From Natrinema sp. SYSU A 869 (GTDB lineage Archaea > Halobacteriota > Halobacteria > Halobacteriales > Natrialbaceae): 64,000 nucleotides of DNA. Where the stretch lies: assembly GCF_019879105.1 (NCBI RefSeq), contig NZ_CP082249.1, positions 2,790,001 through 2,854,000 of the forward strand, given 5' to 3'. The translations under genes were made by a program, and so were the position numbers. The notes below the pieces were generated by a model that saw nothing but the letters and a program-made list of their open reading frames with translations, searched no databases and was not told where the DNA came from. This document shows positions 37,293-46,401 of this stretch, in pieces. Within the stretch, counting starts at the first letter, position 1; every line of letters begins with the position of its first letter.

Positions 37293-37916
37293 ATGGCGGA
37301 TTTCGGGACGGCCGCGCTGCAATTCATTCAGCTGTATGGCCCGCTCGCGCTGTTGCTCTTTACCTTCCTCGAGACGTCGATGCTCTTCCCCTTTTTCCCG
37401 AGCGAGGTCGTCGTTCCGGCCGCGGCCGCGCTGTTGATCGTCGATCCGATTTCGTTTGTCGTCTTCATCGCGGCGGCGACTATCGGCGGAACCGTCGGGT
37501 CCTACGTGCCGTTCTACGCGTTTCGCGGCCCCGGATCGCGCGGCCTCGGCCGTCTTCGGGAGCGGATCAACGTCTCCGAGGGCGCGACCGAACGCGGGCG
37601 GCAGTGGTTCCGCCGTTGGGGAACCTCGTCGGTCTGCTGGGGTCGGTTCCTGCCGGGGCTCCGGTCCGTCGTCTCGATCCCAGCCGGACTCGCCCGAATG
37701 TCGCCGGCTCGGTTCGGCGTCTACACGGCGGCCGGCACCGTCCTGTTTTATGCTGCTGTCGGCGCGGTCGTCTACTACGGCCGACAGCAGTCACTGTTCG
37801 CCGCCGCCGGCGCCGCCGCCACCGATCGCCCGGCCCTCACCGCGGCGGTCGTGATCGTCGGCCTCGCAGTCGGTCTCCTAGTCGTCGTACGGCAGCGACG
37901 GACGGAACGGGAGTAG
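37293..37916 (+). CDS. DedA / VTT-domain membrane protein
   Basis: A 207-residue DedA-family protein, a group that scrambles or imports lipid carriers across the membrane. The re-entrant-loop block is TFLETSMLFPFFPSEVVVPA near residue 25, and GRFLPGLRSVVSIPAGLARM near 122 holds the conserved FxPGxR(S/T) arginines. A C-terminal helix ends the protein. It follows the serine hydrolase on the same strand after 80 nt and converges with moeA, 6 nt apart. Confidence 0.9.
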   Translation: MADFGTAALQFIQLYGPLALLLFTFLETSMLFPFFPSEVVVPAAAALLIVDPISFVVFIAAATIGGTVGSYVPFYAFRGPGSRGLGRLRERINVSEGATERGRQWFRRWGTSSVCWGRFLPGLRSVVSIPAGLARMSPARFGVYTAAGTVLFYAAVGAVVYYGRQQSLFAAAGAAATDRPALTAAVVIVGLAVGLLVVVRQRRTERE

Positions 37917-37922
37917 TAGCGA

Positions 37923-39248
37923 TCAGGCGTTCGGCTCCCAGTTCTCCACGACCACCGTCTCGCCCGCCGGAATCCCCTCGCGGTCGTCGTCGACGACCAC
38001 CCAACCGTCCGCCAGTGCGACGCTCGAGAGCACGCCTGACCCGCTCGCCCGGGTCGGAATCGCCGTGTATTCGGGTTCGTCACGTTCGCGATCCGCATCT
38101 CCGCCATCGCGTGCCTCGAGTCGAACCCGCGCGAACGTACGCGTCCCGGGTTCGCTCGGAATCTTGCGCTCGAGTCGGGCCCGCGTGGTCGGGTGGGGAT
38201 CAGGCGTCGTTCCCTCGAGCCAGCGCAAGACTGGTCGGAGGAACTGGACGGCGTTGACGATACAGGCGACAGGATAGCCCGGCAGTGCGAGCACTGGCGT
38301 GTCTTGAACGATCCCGAGACAGACGGGATGGCCGGGTTTGAGCCCGACGCCGTGGATGAGCACCTCGCCGAGGTCGTCAATCACTTCCGGCAGCAGGTCG
38401 CGTTCGCCCACCGAGGAGCCGCCGGTGGTCACGACCACGTCCTTTGTCAGATCCCGCTGGATTGCCACGCGCAGCGACTCGGGGTCATCGGTGACCACGT
38501 CCCGATAAGTCGCGCGAGCGCCCCAGCGCTGGGCCAGTCGCGAGACCGTCAGCCCGTTCGTCTCGATCACCTCGCCGGGATCGGGGTCGCCCGCGACGAG
38601 TTCCTCGCCGGTCGGCACGACGCCGACAGTCGGCTGCTGGGCCACCGCGACGCGGTCGTAGCCCGCCGACCGCAGGAGCCCCAGATCCGACGGCCGGAGC
38701 CGGTGACCCGCCTCGTAAAGGTGCTGGCCCGCCTCAATATCCTCGCCGACCGGCGCGACGTTTTCCCCCTCCGCGACCGCGTCCTCGACCTCGAGTTCGC
38801 CGACCGACTCGAGGTCAGTGACGCGTTCGATCATGACGACGGCGTCGGCACCTTCCGGGAGCGCGCTGCCGGTGTGGACCCGGGCGGCCGTTTCGGGGTC
38901 GATGTGGTCGGCGGTCGCGTGGTCACCCCCATCGGTATCGCCGGTTGGCTCGGCGATCCGCAACACTTCCGGCGAGCGATCGCTCGCCCCGAACGTGTCC
39001 GCGGCCCGGACGGCGTAGCCGTCCATCGCTGCCCGCTGGTAGTGGGGTACGTCTCGAGCAGACGTCACGGGCGCGGCGAGGACGCGGCCGTCCGCGCGGT
39101 CGACGTCGACGGTCTCGGTCCCGCAGGGTACGTCCGAATCGGCGTCCCCACTCCCCTCGATTGCCTCCCTGAGAATCCGGCGCGCTTCGTCGACCGGCGT
39201 TCGGACCTTGAATCCGGCCTCCGTGCGCTCGCGGTCGGCTCCTTCCAT
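37923..39248 (-). CDS. moeA: Molybdopterin molybdotransferase MoeA
   Basis: A 441-residue MoeA, the final molybdate-insertion step of molybdenum cofactor synthesis. Blocks are YQRAAMDGYAVRA, HTGSALPEGADAVVMIE, VGVVPTGEEL, ETNGLTVSRL and TTGGSSVGERDL (GGSSxG catalytic loop), then LPGYPVACIV. Its N-terminal extension of about 25 residues is acidic. ATG 39246-39248 (MEGADRER) is taken; the upstream TTG is unlikely. It is an unfused paralogue of the gene at 34093. Confidence 0.93.
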   Translation of the reverse strand: MEGADRERTEAGFKVRTPVDEARRILREAIEGSGDADSDVPCGTETVDVDRADGRVLAAPVTSARDVPHYQRAAMDGYAVRAADTFGASDRSPEVLRIAEPTGDTDGGDHATADHIDPETAARVHTGSALPEGADAVVMIERVTDLESVGELEVEDAVAEGENVAPVGEDIEAGQHLYEAGHRLRPSDLGLLRSAGYDRVAVAQQPTVGVVPTGEELVAGDPDPGEVIETNGLTVSRLAQRWGARATYRDVVTDDPESLRVAIQRDLTKDVVVTTGGSSVGERDLLPEVIDDLGEVLIHGVGLKPGHPVCLGIVQDTPVLALPGYPVACIVNAVQFLRPVLRWLEGTTPDPHPTTRARLERKIPSEPGTRTFARVRLEARDGGDADRERDEPEYTAIPTRASGSGVLSSVALADGWVVVDDDREGIPAGETVVVENWEPNA

Positions 39249-39894
39249 ACGGTGACTCGAGTCGTCGGAGGCCAAAAGCGTGGGGGAACCCGTCGTCTGA
39301 TCGGTCGTTCGGAGGAGAATCTGGGTGTCACAGACCGGCTCTCTCGTCCGATTGTTCAGTAGAGGTGGGGTATCGCTCCGAACCCACCAACCGACGTGCA
39401 GTGGCGCGCGCTGTATCGCGGTGAGCGGATAGCGAACCGCGGTTCAAACTCGTGCGAGGGATGAGGACCGCAGCGAACCGTATGAGCGAGGACCGCAATC
39501 GGCTGGGGAGGGCGTGGCGACCCCGTGTTGCCACGGTAGCTGGACATGTTATTTTCTATTCCCCTAGTCAGAATCCATCATTCCATACATACGCGACTGG
39601 ACCAGTGTACTCGAGAATGATCGAACCGAAACGGAAGCATCCTATTATCGTGGCAACACGGGATTTCCACACCCTCCCCAACCGATTCGCTCGCACAAGT
39701 TCCCACCGCGGTTCGTTCGTCACTCACCGCGATACAGCGCGCGCCACTGCACGGTAGGTGGTCTCTTCGGAGTGAGATGGCGCTTCTCTCTCTGTCTATC
39801 GGCTGTCATGGGACTAATCCGCAGACCGCTCGGAGGGCGTCGACGGATCGCCGCGACCGCGGGGTTTTTCGTATCGGCGTTCGAACCTGTATCC
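39249..39894. other. Intergenic region filled by an inverted repeat pair
   Basis: Between divergent moeA and hsp20. The repeat pair 39399-39749 takes up most of it. GGGTTTTTCG near 39871, 27 nt before the hsp20 ATG, may be that gene's TATA element. Confidence 0.6.
39399..39749. repeat. Structured intergenic repeat, head-to-head pair C/D
   Basis: Copy C (39399-39540, +) and copy D (39647-39749, -) face each other around a 106-nt AT-richer core. The outer 30 nt (CAGTGGCGCGCGCTGTATCG and onward) are identical between copies. C has TCGCGGT/ACCGCGG with a G-U type pair as its first hairpin. It also has a direct repeat GAGGACCGCA before the conserved GGCTGGGGAGGGCGTGG. D lacks that middle segment entirely. 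Both end TTGCCACG. The layout is that of a MITE-like element with long terminal inverted repeats. Confidence 0.78.
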
Positions 39895-40257
39895 ATGTCA
39901 GCGCTCCGCGACGCGTTGCGGGACCTCTCCGAGGACGTCTTCTTCGATCTGCTCGAGAGCGAGGACGCCTACCTGCTCGTACTCGACGTCCCCGGCGTCT
40001 CCGCCGAGTCGCTCGACCTCGCGATCGATGACGGTCGCATCTCAATCGACGCCCACCGAGAGAAAGAACCGGCCGGCGACTACCAGTACCTCGAGGAGAA
40101 CCGATCGCTCTTTCTCGACGTCGATCTCCCGTTGCCCGACGACGCGTCCGACGCCGGTGCCGAGGCGACGGTCGACCGTGGCGTCCTCGAGTTGATGCTG
40201 CCGAAACGCGGTGCCCACGGGGAGACGACGATCGATATCGTTGACGAGGACTCCTAA
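39895..40257 (+). CDS. Hsp20-like small heat-shock protein (alpha-crystallin/CS fold)
   Basis: A 120-residue protein with one alpha-crystallin beta-sandwich: LLVLDVPGVSAESLDLAI, ISIDAHREKEPA, FLDVDLPLP and GVLELMLPKR (the GVLxLxLPK end motif). Small heat-shock proteins hold unfolded proteins for refolding. The N-terminal arm is only about 20 residues. ATG 39895 (MSALRDAL) is the start; longer frames read into the repeat. The ABC1 kinase gene follows within about 20-80 nt, so they may share a transcript. Confidence 0.87.
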   Translation: MSALRDALRDLSEDVFFDLLESEDAYLLVLDVPGVSAESLDLAIDDGRISIDAHREKEPAGDYQYLEENRSLFLDVDLPLPDDASDAGAEATVDRGVLELMLPKRGAHGETTIDIVDEDS

Positions 40258-40333
40258 CCTGGGGTGACCGAGGCTGGTTTCCCTCCGCGCATACAAGCGA
40301 TTCGTCATCGTCGCCTGGCAGTTCCTCCCGCTC

Positions 40334-41979
40334 TTGCTCGCCTACGCCCGCGACCGGCGACGCTTCCTCCTGTTCGGGCGTCGCCGCCGGGTTGATCCCG
40401 AGACGCACCGCCACCGAGCCGAGGTGCTGCTCGAGTCGCTGTTGACCCTCGGACCGACGTTCATCAAACTCGGCCAGTTGCTGTCGACCCGTCCTGACGT
40501 GCTCCCGCCGGCGTATATCGACGTTCTCGCGTCGCTTCAGGACGACGTGCCGCCGGCACCCTGGCCCGAGGCGAAACAGGTGCTCGAGGACGAACTCGGT
40601 CCGGTCGACGAGCGCTTCGCGGAATTCGACACCGAGCCGATCAGCGGTGCGAGTCTGGGGCAGGTCTATCGGGCGCGCCTCGACCCCGAGAGCGAGCGCG
40701 CACGGGCCGGAACAGACGGTGAGACTGGGCCCGATGTCGCCGTTAAGATCCGCCGTCCGAACATCGAGGATCTCGTCCGAGCCGACCTACGAGTTATCAA
40801 GTGGTCGCTGCCGATCCTGCTGTACTTCGTCGACGACGCCCGCTCGTTTTCGCTGGAGAATCTGGCCGAGGAGTTCTCGAAGACGATCCGTGAGGAGATG
40901 GACTACGAGCGCGAGGCAGCGATGCTATCGGAAATCCGCTCTCACTTCGCCGACGACGACCGCTTTCTCATCCCCACCGTGATCGAGCGTCACTCCAGTG
41001 CGCGCGTGCTCACCATGGAGCACATCGAGGGGACGAAGATCAACGACGTCGAAGAACTCGAGCGCAAGGGAATCGACCGAACCGAGATCGCGGAGAACTT
41101 GGAGCGTGCGTACCTGCAGATGATCATCGACGACGGGGTCTTCCACGCCGATCCCCACCCGGGGAATCTCGCGGTGACCGATGACGGACGAATCGTCTTC
41201 TACGACTTCGGCATGTCGGGACGGGTCGACCAGTTCGTCCAGGACAAGATCGTCGACTTCTACATCGCCGTCGCCAATCAGGACATCGACGGTATCCTCG
41301 ACGCCCTCGTCGAGATCGGCACGCTTTCGCCCGATGCGGACCGGGGCGTCATGGCCGAGGTGATGGAAATCGCCATTCAGGACGCCCGCGGCGAGGACGT
41401 CGAACAGTACCGGGTCAACCAGATTATCGGCCAGATCGAGGACTCGATCTACGAGTTTCCCCTCCGGCTGCCGAAGAACCTCGCGCTCGTCCTCCGGGTC
41501 GCGACCGTCGTCGAAGGGGTCTGTGTCACGCTCGACGAGGATTTCGACTTCATCTCAGTCGCGACCGACTACCTGACCGAGCAGGGGTATCGCGAGGAAT
41601 CCATCCGACAGTACATCGACGAGACGGGTCGACAACTCCGCCGATCGGGCGAGTCGCTGACGCGGCTCGCGCCCAAGGCTGAGCAAACGCTCGATCGGCT
41701 CGATCGGGACGACCTCTACGTCCGCATCGGCCTCGAGGACAAGGAGAACGTCTTCGACAAGCTCGCCAAACGACTGGTCTACGGCATGCTCCTCACGATG
41801 TCGCTGTTCTCGATGGGCGTGCTGTACGCCCTCGAGGCCCCCGGGCATCGGTCGTCGCGGCGGGTTTCTCGGTGATCGTGCTGATCCAGCTCTACCGATC
41901 GTTCCGCTCGCCGACGTCGATCGGCGCACGACCGCAGTTCACGCGACAGAACCTCCGCCAGCGCCGTGGCGAGGAGTAG
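40334..41979 (+). CDS. ABC1/AarF (UbiB) family atypical kinase, frame break
   Basis: About 548 residues. Atypical kinases of this family bind ATP and assist quinone or isoprenoid lipid biology at membranes. KxGQ-type loop FIKLGQLLSTRPDVLPP is near residue 40, then ISGASLGQVYRA (A-rich loop), VAVKIRRP, FHADPHPGNL (catalytic) and VFYDFGMSG (metal). Two C-terminal membrane helices follow. The frame breaks at CCCCCGGG 41838-41845; one base gives APGASVVAAGFSVIVL and a stop at 41977. Homologous-looking sequence extends upstream to 40268 (LRAYKRFVIVAWQFLP) without a clear start, so TTG 40334 is only a placeholder. Confidence 0.88.
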
Positions 41980-42066
41980 CGACGGCGCGTTCATCACCGA
42001 CTGAATATCGGTTCGAATGGAGTATCCATCCCATTACAATATCCTCTCTACCGGTTCGATCGGGTA

Positions 42067-43740
42067 ATGGCGACAGTGTTGCTCGCGAATCCGAATGCTG
42101 CGATCGTTACCAGCAACGAGCGACGGTGGATCCTCTCTGGGACACACCAGCGTGAACTCCGAGCGGCGATCGAACGCGGAGCCGACGTTCAGGACGTCAA
42201 AGCGCTCCACGACTCGCTGCCCGGCGAGGGGACGTTCGTCGTCCTCTCGGAGCGGGCGGACGAACCGACGGTGCGGGCCCACCGCGGCATCACGTCGGCC
42301 TACGAGGTGTTCTACTGTCTCGACTCGAGCGGCGAGCCGGTTCTCACCGACCTGTTTCGGAACGCCCTCGCCCGACTCGAGCCGGGCGATCGGACGGTCC
42401 CGGACCGGGCGAAAGCCGATCACCTGCTCTATCGGACGACGCCGATTGATTCCTACGTCGAACGGATCCATCGCCTCGGCCACGGCGAGACGCTCTCCTG
42501 GACGCCGGGGGAGACCACGCCACGAACCGAACTGACGGAGACGCTCGAGCCCGAGTCCGATCTCTCCCCTGCGAGCGCACACGACCGGCTTGACGAGGTG
42601 CTGTCGGCGATCTGTGCCCCCATCGCGGACGACTCGTCGCTCATGCTCTCCGGCGGCGTCGACTCGACCGTCCTCGAGCCCTACCTGACGAATCCCACGG
42701 AGAGCGTGACCGCGTCGTTCGACACGCCCGAACTGGAATTCGAACGCGAGTATGCCGACCGCGCGAACGACCTCGTCGAGACCGACCGCGAGGTCGTCGA
42801 GATGACCGAGTCGAACTATCTCGAGCGGCTCGAGGCGGCCGTCGACGCGCTGGGGATGCCGCCCCATCAGCTCCAGACGCCGACATTCGACGGAATCTAC
42901 CGCGAGTTTGATGGGAGTGAACGGCTCGTCAGCGGTCAGGGGGCGGACGCCGTCTTCGGCCTCGGCGGCTCGCTCGAGGTCGCTCGCACGGTGTGGCGGA
43001 CGCGCCACCTCGGCTACGTCCCGCCCGTCGTCGAGAAACTCCGACAGCATCGGGACGTACTCGAAGAACTCCGGCGACATCCGTCCGATCCCGACGGGAA
43101 GGGGCTCCAGTTCGCGGTTTACACGGACGTGCCGTCGGTCGTTGATGCGATCGGCAGCCGGCGGTACGAGCGACGACAGCGCGAGCGCTACGAGTACGCG
43201 ATGGATCGCGTGCCCGCGCCGACCGGGGATCAGTACGCCCGGCATGTCCACGTCGGCCAGTGGGTCGACTTCTTCTGCGAGGACGCCATCTCCGTCTGGC
43301 GGCAGGCCGGCCTCGCGCGGGAGCGCGAAATGTACACCCCGTTCGCGGGCAAGGCCGTCGCCGAACTCGCGCTCGGGCTTTCCTCGCCCGAGCGCTACGT
43401 CCACGACGGCGAGCCAAAACACGTCCCGAAGAAACTACTCGGCGAGTGGTACCCCGAGTATGACCGGAGCAAGCCGAAAGGGAACGGGAACTTCCCCGCG
43501 GAGCGATTCCTCAGATCGGGACCGCTCGAGTCGGTCTTCGACCGCTACGAGGTCCCCGAGTTCGCGCCGGACGTCTCGGGCGCGCTCGTCGACCGCTCGT
43601 CCGGCCTCGCGTGGAACCTGGCCAGCTACGCCGTCTGGCGCGACCGCGTCCTCCGATCTGACGATCTCGAGCCCGTCTCCCACACCCGGTCCGTGTCGGT
43701 TCCCTCGAGGACGCCCCAGTCCGAAGGGGAGACGGTGTGA
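42067..43740 (+). CDS. Asparagine-synthase-like amidotransferase without glutaminase Cys
   Basis: A 557-residue protein with an AsnB-type ATP-pyrophosphatase domain: LMLSGGVDSTVL near residue 195 is the PP-loop and VSGQGADAVFG near 295 the aspartyl-adenylate region. The N-terminal 180 residues resemble a class II glutaminase fold, but the protein begins MATVLL with no Cys at position 2. It probably uses ammonia or another amine, or makes a different amide. It stands alone, 126 nt before the enolase-like gene on the same strand. Confidence 0.82.
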   Translation: MATVLLANPNAAIVTSNERRWILSGTHQRELRAAIERGADVQDVKALHDSLPGEGTFVVLSERADEPTVRAHRGITSAYEVFYCLDSSGEPVLTDLFRNALARLEPGDRTVPDRAKADHLLYRTTPIDSYVERIHRLGHGETLSWTPGETTPRTELTETLEPESDLSPASAHDRLDEVLSAICAPIADDSSLMLSGGVDSTVLEPYLTNPTESVTASFDTPELEFEREYADRANDLVETDREVVEMTESNYLERLEAAVDALGMPPHQLQTPTFDGIYREFDGSERLVSGQGADAVFGLGGSLEVARTVWRTRHLGYVPPVVEKLRQHRDVLEELRRHPSDPDGKGLQFAVYTDVPSVVDAIGSRRYERRQRERYEYAMDRVPAPTGDQYARHVHVGQWVDFFCEDAISVWRQAGLAREREMYTPFAGKAVAELALGLSSPERYVHDGEPKHVPKKLLGEWYPEYDRSKPKGNGNFPAERFLRSGPLESVFDRYEVPEFAPDVSGALVDRSSGLAWNLASYAVWRDRVLRSDDLEPVSHTRSVSVPSRTPQSEGETV

Positions 43741-43868
43741 CCGCGCTGGCACTGGCGACGGCCGTCTCGAGACCGACGAGGAACGGCCAAGTAGGCCACC
43801 GCAGTTCCCTCGAGTGACGCCGGCGAATCCCCCTCCAAGCCTTTCCACCCCGGGCTCGAACGATCGGT

Positions 43869-44945
43869 ATGGACTACGATTGGATCGCGGACCTCTCGGT
43901 AGCGATCGACGAAGTGTCGACCGAGCGCTTGGAGCGGGAGACCTCGAGCGAGTTCACCCGCGTGACGACGGAGCTCTCCCTTCCGGGACCAAAACCGGAC
44001 GGTGACGGCGCGGTCACCGGATGCGGCGAGGACGTCACCTACGAGGCCGCGGATCACGACCGGCTGGCGGAAACGGGGCTGCCGGATCTCACCGGCGAGT
44101 ACACCCTCGAGTCGTTTTCCGACCGGCTCGCAGACCTTGATCTCTTTCCGGGCGGCGCACCCGACCGCGCGGTCTTTCGGAACTACCGGCGCTGGGGCCT
44201 CGAGAGCGCCGCGCTCGACCTCGCGCTCCGACAGGCAGAGACCGATCTCGGGAGCGAACTGGGTCGAACTGCCGATCCCGTCCGGTTCGTCGCCAGCACC
44301 CGGCTCGGCGAGCCGCCGACGACCAACCGGCTCGAGTCGCTGCGCGAGCGGGTCCCCGCCCTCGAGTTCAAGCTCGACCCGATCTCGGCGTGGGACGACG
44401 ACCTCGTCGCGGCCATCGGCGAGACGGTCGGCACGGATGCTGTCCAGATCCTCGATCTGAAGGGCCAGTACGAGGGTACCGACGTCGACATGCCGGCGGA
44501 TCCCGACCTGTACGAACGCGTCCTCGAGGCGTTCCCCGAGGCTGTCATCGAGGATCCCGCGTTAACCGACGAAACGCGGCCGCTATTCGAGGACCCCGCT
44601 GTCCGAGAACGGGTCTCCTGGGACGCCCCGATCCACGGTCTCGAGGACGTCGAAGCGCTGCCCTGGGAGCCCGACTGGCTCAACATCAAGCCCTCCCGGT
44701 TCGGCTCGCTCGAGTCGCTGTGCGAGACCCTCGCCTACTGCGACGATCGCAACGTTCAGCTATACGGCGGCGGCCAGTTCGAACTCGGCGTCGGCCGCGG
44801 CCAGATCCAGACGCTGGCGTCGCTTCGCTACCCCGACGGCCCGAATGATGTCGCGCCGCGGGCGTACAACGATCCCGCGGTCGGAGACGGGTTGCCGGAG
44901 AGCCCGCTCAAGCCGCCCGCGAACCCCGCGGGCTTTCGCTGGTAA
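43869..44945 (+). CDS. Enolase-superfamily-like protein
   Basis: A 358-residue TIM-barrel protein with an enolase-superfamily capping domain. Barrel strands carry LEFKLDPIS (Lys), IQILDLKGQY (Asp), AVIEDPALTDE (Glu) and NIKPSRFGSLESL, the usual order of metal ligands and bases. Motifs are less exact than in mandelate racemase or MenC, so the reaction cannot be named. It follows the AsnB-like gene on the same strand. Composition is normal. Confidence 0.8.
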   Translation: MDYDWIADLSVAIDEVSTERLERETSSEFTRVTTELSLPGPKPDGDGAVTGCGEDVTYEAADHDRLAETGLPDLTGEYTLESFSDRLADLDLFPGGAPDRAVFRNYRRWGLESAALDLALRQAETDLGSELGRTADPVRFVASTRLGEPPTTNRLESLRERVPALEFKLDPISAWDDDLVAAIGETVGTDAVQILDLKGQYEGTDVDMPADPDLYERVLEAFPEAVIEDPALTDETRPLFEDPAVRERVSWDAPIHGLEDVEALPWEPDWLNIKPSRFGSLESLCETLAYCDDRNVQLYGGGQFELGVGRGQIQTLASLRYPDGPNDVAPRAYNDPAVGDGLPESPLKPPANPAGFRW

Positions 44946-44968
44946 TCAACCCGTCAGACACCTTTCAA

Positions 44969-45690
44969 TCACAGGTATCGATCCGTCGATCTGTGAGAGA
45001 CGAACGAGGATGCCTGTCGGCGGCGTTCAGAAGAAATCGGCGTTCGCTTGCTCCGGAGGATCATCGGCCTCCCGAGCGATTGGTCGAACCGATCCCGTTC
45101 GCCGACCGTCGGCTCCCGCGCCCAGATCACGGTCAAACGGAGGGGAGATCCCGTCGGCGGGAGCGTCTGTGTCAACTGGACATAGCTGATCCACAGGACA
45201 GTTCCGACTCCGTAGCATGTCACTACGGCCCAGTCCCCGGAAATCGGTACTACGATGGCCACGTACGGCGTGAGAACGACCAGCGCTATCCCTCCGACGG
45301 CCGCGATCGTCCCGCGCCGTCGGTCGCGCTTGTCGATCTCGAACTCGGGATTGATCACCGCCTCGACGGCCGGTCGGAACCCACGGTGAAACGCCATCAC
45401 CGCGGCGACGGCTGTGGCCGTTGTGACCGTGACGATTACCGCAATCCACGCCGCCGTCCCGAACGGCCCCGTGGAAGCATCGCTCGCAGACTCGGCACCC
45501 GGAAGTAGACGGTGTGGACAGTCAACGCGCCGAATATCGAGACCATCGTGAACAGTGTCCGACAGCCCGTAACTGTCGACTCGAGTCTCGTCTCGAACCA
45601 GTCGATTCTCCTGATACCGATCGCGAGGAGTCGACCGAACCGAACAGCCCACTGATCAACGCGACCGAAAACATCCCTACACGAACCCAT
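44969..45690 (-). CDS. Hypothetical membrane protein (about 240 aa), frame break
   Basis: Starts ATG 45688-45690 (MGSCRDVFGRVD) with an amphipathic N-terminus and one helix (TLFTMVSIFGALTVHTVYF). It breaks at CCC (GGG coding) 45498-45500; adding one G gives VYFRGAESASDASTGPFG. It then continues with three helices (AWIAVIVTVTTATAVAAVMA, TIAAVGGIALVVLTPYVAIV, WAVVTCYGVGTVLWISYVQL) and a basic tail. No family recognised. It converges with the enolase-like gene. Confidence 0.62.
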
Positions 45691-46026
45691 TCCATCTGTG
45701 TCTCAATCTATGTCAGCCGGGATATTATGTTCATTTCGATAAATATAGGTGTAATATACACTCTGTCAAGGCACAATCGATAGCATCGTTGGGATCAGCG
45801 CGCTGATACTATTGGACAGAGCTAGTTGACTATCGATCGCTGAATTCGTCCGTTTCCACAGCCGACGGACGATCTTTTGGATTGAATTTGCAGTGACTTC
45901 TGTCCGACAGTATGAATCGAACTCGAGTGGCTCCCGTCGATAGCCGGTTCCAGCGTTTCGTGACGACATGACACGCCGCGACGGCGTTCCAAACGGTTTA
46001 TGGCCGTCGGTTGATTACGCCGGGAC
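45691..46026. other. Intergenic region, AT-rich at one end
   Basis: An AT-rich patch at 45715-45770 and a 67-codon frame on the minus strand (45766-45969) that I do not trust. The eIF5A promoter is at the right end. No repeat found. Confidence 0.4.
45994..46003 (+). promoter_or_regulatory. TATA element of the eIF5A gene
   Basis: CGGTTTATGG, centred about 27 nt before ATG 46027, is the typical TATA position for a leaderless haloarchaeal transcript. Confidence 0.55.
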
Positions 46027-46401
46027 ATGGCGAAACAGCAGACCGAGGTTCGCGAACTCCAGGAAGGAAGCTACGTCATGATCGAGGACACGCCGTGTAA
46101 GATCAACGCCTACTCGACGGCAAAGCCGGGCAAACACGGCAGCGCCAAGGCTCGTGTCGAAGCCGAGGGCGTCTTCGACGGTAAGAAACGCTCGCTCTCC
46201 CAGCCCGTCGACGCGAAGATCTGGGTTCCGATTATCGAGCGGAAAAACGGACAGGTCGTCTCCGTCGACGGTGCTGACATGCAGATCATGGACTTGGAGA
46301 CCTACGAGACCATCACGATGCGCATCCCCGACGACGTCGATGTCTCCCCCGACGAGAACATCGAATACCTCGAGATGGAAGACCAGCGAAAGATCGTCTG
46401 A
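46027..46401 (+). CDS. eif5A: Translation initiation factor 5A (hypusine-containing)
   Basis: A 124-residue archaeal eIF5A that relieves ribosome stalling. The hypusine loop is [12 protein letters not shown], with Lys36 in PGKHG the modified residue. The N-terminal SH3-like barrel ([14 protein letters not shown]) and the C-terminal OB fold ([13 protein letters not shown]) are complete. Its stop overlaps the agmatinase ATG by one nt (TGATG). The modifying enzyme, deoxyhypusine synthase, is at 16571. Confidence 0.96.
   Translation: MAKQQTEVRELQEGSYVMIEDTPCKINAYSTAKPGKHGSAKARVEAEGVFDGKKRSLSQPVDAKIWVPIIERKNGQVVSVDGADMQIMDLETYETITMRIPDDVDVSPDENIEYLEMEDQRKIV

Noticed and set aside
40264-40333. GTG start for the ABC1 kinase at 40264
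   Set aside because: It would need removal of one base to join the frame, opposite to every other break in the window. The start is left open.
45766-45969. 67-codon minus-strand frame before eIF5A
   Set aside because: Composition is not haloarchaeal, no motif is seen and there is no support for a start; possibly an old insertion fragment.
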